From: Streptomyces sp. H27-H1
GTDB lineage: Bacteria; Actinomycetota; Actinomycetes; Streptomycetales; Streptomycetaceae
Assembly: GCF_026627445.1 (NCBI RefSeq)
Contig: NZ_JAPNLJ010000064.1
Location: forward strand, 1 to 37,475
Direction of reading: 5' to 3'
DNA length: 37,475 nt
Part shown: piece after piece, positions 9,434 through 15,895 of the stretch
How the letters are laid out: each line of letters opens with the position of its first letter
Position numbering within the stretch: position 1 is the stretch's first letter
The notes under the pieces: model-generated
Told to the model about the DNA's origin: nothing
What the model saw: only the letters and a program-made list of their open reading frames with translations
The model's database searches: none
Position numbers and translations under genes: made by a program

Positions 9434-10297
9434 GTGCCCGTGGGGGGATTCGGCACAACCGCCCGAACCCCGGCAGCGCCTGGCACCGTGGGTCGCGTGG
9501 CATGGGAAGCAGTAGTGGCCGTAACGTCCGCACTGACCACACTGGTCGCCGTCCCGGTGACCTTGGTCGCCGCGCACTGGACCAGACGGAGCATGGACAG
9601 GGCCGCCGATGCCGCAGGCGTCGCGGGACTCGGCCAGTCCGAGGCCGCAGTGCAGGCCGCGCGCCTCCAGGGGCGCGCCGGTCGGGAGCACGCACTGGAG
9701 AGCGACCGTCGGGTGGCCTGTACGGAGTTCCTCCGAGCGGCGGACCTTCTCGTACGGACCGTACGGGAGCTGCCGGCCAGTCCCCGCGAGGTGCGTAAGG
9801 AGGCACTCGACAGAAGGGTCACTGCGGTGATCGAAGCTCGTGCGGGCATCGCCGTACTCGGGCTGGCGGACGTGTCGTCCCGGGCCCAAGACGTGCTGGA
9901 GCAGTGCCTGCGGCTGGAGAGGCTGGCGCTGCGCCGGGCCGTACTGCGGTCGGCGATCGGCGCACTGGAGCGTCACTGGTGCCCGCGCAATCCAGAAGTC
10001 TGCGAAGACCCGCACCATCGTGCTGCGTTCGTAGCCTGGGACCTCCTCGGCGGGTGGGGACGCCTTGAGGACGAAGACCGCTGGGAGGAGCTGGACTTCC
10101 TGGAATGGGTGTTGAAGGAGAGCCATGCCCTCACGGCGGACGAGGTGGCGCAAGTGCTGGAGGTGGCTGACTCCGTGGTGCACTGGGATGAGCTGATGGG
10201 CGGCTGGATACGCGATCCGCTCCTCGAACGGTTCCAGGCTGTACGGGACGAGTTCGCCACCGCGGCACGTGGCTCTTTGATGACCGCAGCCGGGTAG
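9434..10297 (+). CDS. Membrane-anchored helical protein of unknown function
   Basis: Up to 287 residues. One hydrophobic segment near the N-terminus (AVVAVTSALTTLVAVPVTLV, about residues 28-47) is followed by AAHWTRRS, fitting an N-terminal membrane anchor with a cytoplasmic body. The rest is Arg/Glu/Leu-rich and predicted helical, with no catalytic motif I recognise. The start is uncertain: GTG 9434, 9488, 9497 and 9515 are all in frame. GTG 9515 has GGGAAG at good distance but would trim the helix. The gene is co-oriented with the Abi-C gene and may be another cargo gene; a signalling or effector role would be guesswork. Coding status is supported by composition and length. Confidence 0.65.
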   Translation: MPVGGFGTTARTPAAPGTVGRVAWEAVVAVTSALTTLVAVPVTLVAAHWTRRSMDRAADAAGVAGLGQSEAAVQAARLQGRAGREHALESDRRVACTEFLRAADLLVRTVRELPASPREVRKEALDRRVTAVIEARAGIAVLGLADVSSRAQDVLEQCLRLERLALRRAVLRSAIGALERHWCPRNPEVCEDPHHRAAFVAWDLLGGWGRLEDEDRWEELDFLEWVLKESHALTADEVAQVLEVADSVVHWDELMGGWIRDPLLERFQAVRDEFATAARGSLMTAAG

Positions 10298-10507
10298 GCG
10301 CGGGCAGTAGCGGGTAGCCGATATGGTCCGTACGCGCCGGGGCGCGGTGCCGGGTATGGCTAGTCGGAGCGTCCATGAAGGCCGGGGCAGTCTGGCATCA
10401 GCTTCCGGCGACTCTCTCTGTGTCGGAGTCGATGAGGGCAGGGGGCGCAGAGACGATCAGTGGGACGGCTCCGCTGCGACAACGGTCTGTCGAGATCGTA
10501 GCGACGA

Positions 10508-11560
10508 CTATTTGATTGTCCGGGTAGGGGTGCGCTCAAGGTGGGCGGGAACCGCCTGGTAGATCTTGCGACGCTCCTCGTAGTCGACAAGGTCCTCTTT
10601 GTAGATCTGTGTCCGGTCTCCGCTCCTTCGGGAGAACCGCACCTGGAGTGCGCCTGGTTCTCCGGTGTTGCTGCGGGCATAGAAGCGGCATCCCCAGTAG
10701 GACTCGGGAGGCCAGTCGCAGGAGCAGTCCAGGTCTGTGATGGTGATCGGCAGGCCGCATTCCGGGTCCAGCAGCAGGTTCGTGAAGCCCTGGTGGTAGC
10801 AAGCTGCCGCGGACAGGGGTTCGTTGATGTATTCAATGATCCACTCCGATCCTCCGTCATCGGTCAGGTTCGTCCACGCCGTCGTGCTCAGCGGAACACC
10901 GATGGTCCGAAGTAGGGGTGCTCGGCGGAGCAGGCCGCTGGCGAGCCACGCTGAGGGCTGCTTGCGATAGTGGTGCCGGCCGAGAACAGTGCGGATGCTT
11001 GGCTCGCGGAAGACCACCTCGCTGCGGTGCCACCGGCTGGGGCTGGACTCATGGCAATAGCGTCGGCCGTCCGCTTCATTCTCTTCCCTCTGGTGGTCCG
11101 ATGCGTTCGTCCAGGAGGCGGCGGAGACCCCGAGAATCGTGAGGGATCCCGGCATGCCGATGCGGTGCAGCCGTACGCCGTCTTCACCTGTGGTGAAGCG
11201 GGCACCGGGGATGCCGCGTACGTCGCCCTGTGCGTCGAAGCAGGGAACGAGAGCGCGAACCAGTTCCCTGGCCATGGACTCCGCGTCGAGACGTTGAGGG
11301 ACGTCGTTCTCGAACGCCACCGCGAGGCTGCCGGTTTGAGGGTGGACCGAGCGGATACCCCACGGGTTGCGGGTGTCGACCATCGGCCAGGCGAGGCCCG
11401 ACAAGACGTAGCTCTCCAGAACGGCTTGGCTGAGGTGCGCTTCGGGGATCAGTGGCGACTGCGCGGGGAGGGACTTCACATGCTTGAGAGCATCGGTCCA
11501 GGTGATCCCTGTAGCCAGACGGAGTTTCTCGGCGCGTCGTTCGATACCGGTGCGCTTCAC
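10508..11560 (-). CDS. Hypothetical protein, 350 residues
   Basis: The minus frame from GTG 11558-11560 gives a compositionally normal protein. It starts RTGIERRAEKLRLATGITWT and has a later cysteine/aromatic-rich part (DLDCSCDWPPESYWGCRFYA). No signal peptide or membrane helix is visible. I recognise no domain. It converges on the membrane-anchored gene ending at 10297; the 210 bases between hold nothing I can name. No good ribosome site is visible at the start. It lies inside the accessory region and is probably cargo of the same element. Reading frames on the opposite strand are less protein-like. Confidence 0.65.
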   Translation of the reverse strand: MKRTGIERRAEKLRLATGITWTDALKHVKSLPAQSPLIPEAHLSQAVLESYVLSGLAWPMVDTRNPWGIRSVHPQTGSLAVAFENDVPQRLDAESMARELVRALVPCFDAQGDVRGIPGARFTTGEDGVRLHRIGMPGSLTILGVSAASWTNASDHQREENEADGRRYCHESSPSRWHRSEVVFREPSIRTVLGRHHYRKQPSAWLASGLLRRAPLLRTIGVPLSTTAWTNLTDDGGSEWIIEYINEPLSAAACYHQGFTNLLLDPECGLPITITDLDCSCDWPPESYWGCRFYARSNTGEPGALQVRFSRRSGDRTQIYKEDLVDYEERRKIYQAVPAHLERTPTRTIK

Positions 11561-11918
11561 GGAAGGCTTTCCGCCGCTGCGGCCTGTCCCGACCCAGGCG
11601 GCGCGGCTGTCCTCCGCGGGGCATGGACTTGATGCAGGAGCGACGCCAGCCGAGTTGGCTCATCGAGGCACGCCCCGTCGGGTGGGGGCGCCACAGGTCG
11701 GACCTCGCTGGCCCGTTCGGCGCATCCTATGTCGAAGCTATGTCCGGATGGGCAGGCCGGCCCGAGTGCGGTCAACGGTTCACCTGAGTGGTGTAGCGAG
11801 GAGGCGTATCCCGGCGTCGGAGCACAGCTCGGCAGGCTTGCAGGTGGGCTCAGGCTGGTGGAGTTGCTGGGCACCGGGGTTGGAGAGAAGAGCATGCGCT
11901 ACGGGGCTGGCCACCCGG
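11561..11918. other. Non-coding or decayed stretch
   Basis: Several overlapping frames are open because of high GC, but none has convincing protein composition or a recognised motif. I see no RNA gene or strong hairpin. Confidence 0.4.
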
Positions 11919-12017
11919 TACAGGTGGTGGGCATGGGAGATCGAACGGTTCGCGGAGGCGCTGGTCCCCGACCGGCTCGCCTACCACACGACCCACACGT
12001 ACGAGGTTGCTGACTGA
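11919..12017 (+). pseudogene. Possible C-terminal gene remnant
   Basis: The plus frame ending at TGA 12015-12017 contains EIERFAEALVPDRLAYHTTH followed by TYEVAD, which reads like the end of a real soluble protein. The frame upstream degenerates into Trp/Arg-rich noise. Family unknown; it may be a tail left by rearrangement. Confidence 0.3.
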
Positions 12018-12105
12018 GCGTGACGGAGACGGCCTTGCTGATGTCCCTTGGCGGAGGTGTCGTTGTGGTGTCCGGGCGAAGGGCGAGCGGCCCGCTCCCG
12101 AACCC

Positions 12106-12125
12106 GTGCTGGTTTGGTGCTGGTT
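12106..12125 (+). repeat. GTGCTGGTT tandem pair
   Basis: GTGCTGGTT occurs at 12106-12114 and 12117-12125, an 11-base period. It resembles the three GTGCTGACT copies at 12497-12528. The two clusters flank the MFS stump. Confidence 0.5.
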
Positions 12126-12178
12126 CAGACGTCCTGTTTGCCGAAAAGCTGCAGGTGGTAGCTCTGATCGGATGAGTT

Positions 12179-12271
12179 GTCGTACCACTCTATGGTCGTG
12201 CCGATGAGACTCGCGGCGACGATCCGTCTGATGCTGGTGGAGGCTGGGGGAGCGGTTGCAGAGGCGGCCAT
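12179..12271 (-). pseudogene. N-terminal stump of an MFS (MHS family) transporter
   Basis: From ATG 12271 the minus strand encodes 31 residues, including STSIRRIVAASLIGTTIEWYD. The SxIGTxIEWYD block is the signature N-terminus of metabolite:H+ symporter-type MFS transporters, where it starts the first membrane helix. After Asp31 the reading becomes unrelated and hydrophilic, so the rest of a ~430-residue transporter is missing. The break at about 12179 marks a recombination or insertion junction. No other part of the transporter is in the window. Confidence 0.7.
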
Positions 12272-12392
12272 GATTACCACTTCCGGGCTGGTTGCGGGGA
12301 CGATTCCGTGCAGCCACACCGTAGAAAGGCCCAGGTCAACCGGCTATGTGGGAGACCACTACAGTTGGCCCCCAAACTGTGTGAGCACCTCG

Positions 12393-12424
12393 GCTGCCAG
12401 CCGCCAGCGAGGCCGGCTGGCAGC
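12393..12424. repeat. Inverted repeat, 10-bp perfect arms
   Basis: GCTGCCAGCC (12393-12402) and GGCTGGCAGC (12415-12424) are perfect complements around a 12-base loop. It could be a terminator left from the MFS-side DNA or a protein-binding site. No adjacent intact gene decides between these. Confidence 0.5.
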
Positions 12425-12496
12425 TTCCCAGGCCCTGCGTGGCGCGCAAAACTGGGCCTTCAGGTCTGCCTGATCTTGCCACGTTTTGGTACTGCG

Positions 12497-12528
12497 GTGC
12501 TGACTCCCGTGCTGACTTGGTGCTGACT
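12497..12528 (+). repeat. Three GTGCTGACT direct repeats
   Basis: Copies lie at 12497-12505, 12509-12517 and 12520-12528, spaced 12 and 11 bases, about one helical turn. The phasing suggests binding sites on one DNA face, such as integrase or excisionase arm-type sites, but nothing else proves it. Confidence 0.55.
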
Positions 12529-12705
12529 ACGCAGCGTTGAACTTCGACGTTTGTGGCGGATCGGGTGTCGAGTCCGCGAGTTGCGAACCCGGCATCATCC
12601 CCGCTGGTTCGAATTCGCCTGTCCGTTCCCTCGATGCGGATGCGGATTGGGCTTGCTTCGCTTTGACGGACATCGGAGATCGGGGGCTTCGGTCCCGGAA
12701 GGATG

Positions 12706-13024
12706 ATGTTCATCATGGAGAGCATGGGGAAGAAGAAAGTGCGTCCTCGCCGCTCGTTCACGGCGGAGTTCAAGGCTGAGATCGTCGGGTTGTGCCGGCG
12801 TGGTGACCGTTTGGTCGGTCAGGTGGCCAAGGGCTTCGACCTGACCCGAGACTGCGGTGCGGGACTGGGTGAAGCAGGCTCAGGCCGACGCGGGTGAACG
12901 GGACGGTCTGACCAGTAGCGAGCGCGAGGAACTGGCCGTGCTTCGGCAGGAGAACCGCCGGCTGCGGGAGGACGTGGAGATCCTCAAGCGTGCGACGGCC
13001 TTCTTCGCCATGGAGAGCCGGTGA
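12706..13024 (+). pseudogene. IS3-family transposase orfA, frameshifted
   Basis: OrfA begins MGKKKVRPRRSFTAEFKAEI, the HTH_Tnp_1-type DNA-binding start of IS3-family elements. The frame breaks at about 12845: ctgacccgagact carries one C too many, and removing it restores TETAVRDWVKQAQADAGERD. The second half then reads the leucine-zipper-like REELAVLRQENRRLREDVEI and ends FFAMESR at TGA 13022-13024. OrfB starts at GTG 13021, overlapping the stop, as usual for IS3 elements, which make the OrfAB fusion by frameshifting. The single-base insertion probably inactivates this copy. Confidence 0.85.
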
Positions 13025-13410
13025 GCGTGCACCCGTTCATCGAGGCGGAGAAAACCGCAGGTCACAGCGTCAAGCTCGCCTGTGAACTACTCAAGGTCTC
13101 CCGAACCGCCTCCTACACCCGCTCCAGCAGCACCCTCGGTCCCCGTGCGGTGCGAGACGCCGAGCTGACCGAACGGATCACACATGTCCACGGACAGCCC
13201 CGCGGAACCTACGGGGCCCCCCGCGTCCACGCCGTCCTCCAGCGTGAAGGTGCCGGCTGCGGCAGGCGGGACTCACCGGCCGACACCGAAAGCGACGACA
13301 CCGCACCACCGTCCCCGACCCGAGCGCAGCCGCCTGCCCAGACCTGGTCCTCTGGACTTCCGCCCCGACCCGGCAGCCGTTGACACCCGCTGGTGCGGCG
13401 ACATCACCTA
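13021..13410 (+). pseudogene. IS3-family transposase orfB, truncated and frameshifted
   Basis: The frame starts SVHPFIEAEKTAGHSVKLAC and continues with RGTYGAPRVHAVLQREGAGC, the HTH_21 region before the integrase core. Around 13265 the frame shifts, and part of the usual sequence is missing. Continuing in another frame gives GLTGRHRKRRHRTTV and then DTRWCGDIT, the block carrying the first catalytic Asp. Coding similarity stops at about 13410, so two of the DDE residues are lost. It cannot make a working transposase. The 230 bases after it (13411-13643) contain nothing I can assign. Confidence 0.8.
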
Positions 13411-13643
13411 ATCCGGAGTTTAAGAACGGTCGGCGGGGAAGATCTCGCCGGGGTTGTTCGAGCAGTGATGGCCAGCCAGCACCGAGACGATGCCTGTTGT
13501 CGTCCTGTTCCCATGAGGGCTCTCGTGGGATCGTGAGCCTATCGGTGCCTGCCGACCACCACCCAACTGGCTGTCGCAGAGCGCCAGCTGGATGCCTGCC
13601 TCGCACGACGAGGTGAACACAGCGGCCGCCTGACCAGGGCCGC

Positions 13644-13972
13644 CTACTTGTCTGGTGACGTCACCCAGGGGGCGAAGCGCTGATCAGGGCCTGCATCGTC
13701 TCGCCAGTAGCGCAGGACGGTTTCCTGGACGATGTCGAGCCGCCCAGCGGCGATGAGGCATGACACGACCTCTTGCCCGCCTGTATCGGCCTCGAAGGCG
13801 ACCACGACGGCCGGTTCCCAGCCGAGCTGACGAGTCACCTTCAGGAACTCGTCAGTCGACGGCGCGCGGAACATCGGATCCTGAAAGGACGACGGACAAC
13901 TGACGAAGAGCGGCTCTCCGAACCGCAGCTCCAGGCCGTGGTGGTAGGTCAGGTCGTAGTCGGCGGCAACCT
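13644..13972 (-). pseudogene. C-terminal part of an unrecognised protein
   Basis: On the minus strand, from about 13972 to the stop at 13644, the reading DYDLTYHHGLELRFGEPLF and later TDEFLKVTRQLGWEPAVVV, ending FAPWVTSPDK, has the composition of a real protein of about 105 residues. Upstream the same frame turns Gly/Val/Arg-rich and is antisense to an integrase fragment, so the N-terminus has probably been lost. The size and mixed acidic/aromatic composition resemble small immunity-type proteins, but I recognise no family. Confidence 0.45.
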
Positions 13973-14168
13973 GGACGGCTGGACGCTTCACCGGCTCCGC
14001 CACAGTGCCCTGACGCACTACGCCGAGGGTGGGACCTCGACCCCGATGCTGCTGGCCCGCTCCCGCCACGCCTCTGTCCGCTCCCTGGAGCGGTACGCCC
14101 GCCCCGGCGTCGACGCGGTTGCCCGGCACGTCGCCGAGCGAGACCCCGCCGCCTGCCACCGCAGGTGA
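13966..14168 (+). pseudogene. Tyrosine recombinase C-terminal fragment
   Basis: The plus strand reads GWTLHRLRHSALTHYAEGGT, then TPMLLARSRHASVRSLERYA and a short tail to TGA 14166-14168. This contains the His-x-x-Arg motif (HRLRH), the second conserved His (RH) and the nucleophile Tyr (RYA) of a tyrosine recombinase, but not the first Arg or the N-terminal domains. It differs from the intact integrase at 2401-3684 (HWLRHF, LGHRDP), so it came from another element. It joins the oppositely oriented fragment near 13970, where a recombination junction must lie. Confidence 0.7.
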
Positions 14169-14440
14169 GTCCGAGCGCATCAGGGCTTCAAGATCATCCC
14201 GTTGCCCCTTTGACGCGTATCTCGGTCACACCCCTTTTCGGCCCTGTGCTGTAGGACACCGACGCCGGCCCCGAGTCCTCGGACACCCGCCGCGGCGACA
14301 GCCAAAGATCACTTCTGGGCCACCGCCCGGAGGAACACTGCGTGCCCCGGCGGGTGGCCGGGACACGGAGATGGCGGCCGTTCTGTGGTTGGTCTTCCCC
14401 CTGCCTCTCCGGCCGCGGCACCGGAACCTGGCTCTACTGG

Positions 14441-15169
<729 letters not shown>

Positions 15170-15182
15170 AAACCTGAAGCAC

Positions 15183-15217
15183 GGTGCCTGACCTGCACAA
15201 ACGATCGGTCGGGCACC
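15183..15217 (+). terminator. Stem-loop after the aldehyde dehydrogenase remnant
   Basis: GGTGCCTGACC (15183-15193) pairs with GGTCGGGCACC (15207-15217), 11 bp with one G-U pair and a 13-base loop, starting 14 bases after the stop. It is a good intrinsic terminator candidate belonging to the original dehydrogenase gene. Confidence 0.6.
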
Positions 15218-15359
15218 ATGACCTGGTATCGGGACAGCCAGCGGGGGTCGGCGAAGGCCACCGACCCCTCGCCGACGCTGAAACCCGGCACGTCCCTGCC
15301 CGACTTCAGTGATACACAGGGAAGGATCACCACCGACGCACGAAGAGGGGGCACCGCTC

Positions 15360-15773
15360 ATGGGCCGGCCGACGACGTCAACTCCTCTGCCGAGGGACAC
15401 GAAGGTACTGTCCATCGGGCTGCATCCGGGTGCGCTCGACTACAGCCGGATGCCCGACGGTCTCGACGAGGCAGTGCTCACCGCCCGGATCGAGGCTGGG
15501 AACGCGGTGCTGCGGGAGGCAGGTTTCGATGCTGTCCCGTGCCTGATCGAGGCCTCTCCGGACCGCGCCGAGGCGACGGTCCGGGAGCATCTCCAGGAGC
15601 ATGCGTTCCTCTTGGCGATGATCGGCGGTGGCGTACGCATGCTGCCGGAGAACACCCTGCTGTTCGAGCGGCTGGTCAACGTCCTCACCGAGGCGGCGCC
15701 CGGGATCCGGCTGTGCTTCAACACGGCGCCGGAAAACACGGTCGAGGCACTGAGGCGGTGGATCCAGGCGTAA
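15360..15773 (+). CDS. Hypothetical protein, 137 residues
   Basis: ATG 15360 is preceded by GAGGGGG at a suitable distance, which favours it over the in-frame start at 15309. The protein contains KVLSIGLHPGALDYSRMPDG, AFLLAMIGGGVRMLPE and a final IRLCFNTAPENTVEALRRW. The alternating hydrophobic strands and helices suggest a compact alpha/beta, flavodoxin- or Rossmann-like fold. It is cytosolic, with no signal peptide or membrane helix. I recognise no named family. It stands alone between the dehydrogenase remnant and the convergent catabolic operon, with two hairpins after its stop. Confidence 0.75.
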   Translation: MGRPTTSTPLPRDTKVLSIGLHPGALDYSRMPDGLDEAVLTARIEAGNAVLREAGFDAVPCLIEASPDRAEATVREHLQEHAFLLAMIGGGVRMLPENTLLFERLVNVLTEAAPGIRLCFNTAPENTVEALRRWIQA

Positions 15774-15787
15774 GCGCGGCCGAGAAG

Positions 15788-15805
15788 CCGTCCGCATGCG
15801 GACGG
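15788..15805. terminator. Perfect 18-base palindrome after the hypothetical gene
   Basis: CCGTCCGCATGCGGACGG begins 15 bases after the stop at 15773. It could act as a terminator stem for the plus-strand gene, though with almost no loop, or as a protein-binding site. Confidence 0.45.
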
Positions 15806-15846
15806 TGGCCGTGGAGCCGGCCGCCCCCCCCGTGTGGGAGCGGGAG

Positions 15847-15876
15847 GGCCCGGACCGCACGAGGGCGGTCCGGGCC
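15847..15876. terminator. Bidirectional terminator between convergent genes
   Basis: GGCCCGGACCGC (15847-15858), loop ACGAGG and GCGGTCCGGGCC (15865-15876) form a perfect 12-bp GC-rich stem. It lies 20 bases beyond the end of the long minus-strand operon (15896) and about 75 bases after the plus-strand gene, so it should terminate both. Confidence 0.8.
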
Positions 15877-15895
15877 GGTCACTGCTGCAAGGGGG

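Larger units (their letters stand above)
12272..12705. other. Gene-free junction region with short repeats and a hairpin
   Basis: No gene can be supported. The stretch holds a 10-bp inverted repeat (12393-12424), an ACAGTT/AACTGT pair (12361-12380) and three GTGCTGACT repeats. A TTCGAAT-containing stretch near 12610 recalls a tRNA T-loop, but its flanks do not pair. It looks like junction DNA between the MFS stump and the IS3 remnant. Confidence 0.4.

Noticed and set aside
7844..10183. 780-residue N-terminal extension of the helicase reading frame
   Set aside because: It is antisense to the Abi-C gene and the membrane-anchored gene, is Arg/Gly/Pro-rich and shows no domain. ATG 7843 starts the plausible protein.
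12600..12625. tRNA gene or tRNA 3' end as attachment site
   Set aside because: GGTTCGAATTC resembles a T-loop, but the bases on either side do not pair as a T-stem and no acceptor or anticodon arm is present.
13420..13620. 66-residue minus-strand ORF after the IS3 remnant
   Set aside because: No recognisable motif or ribosome site; unsupported.
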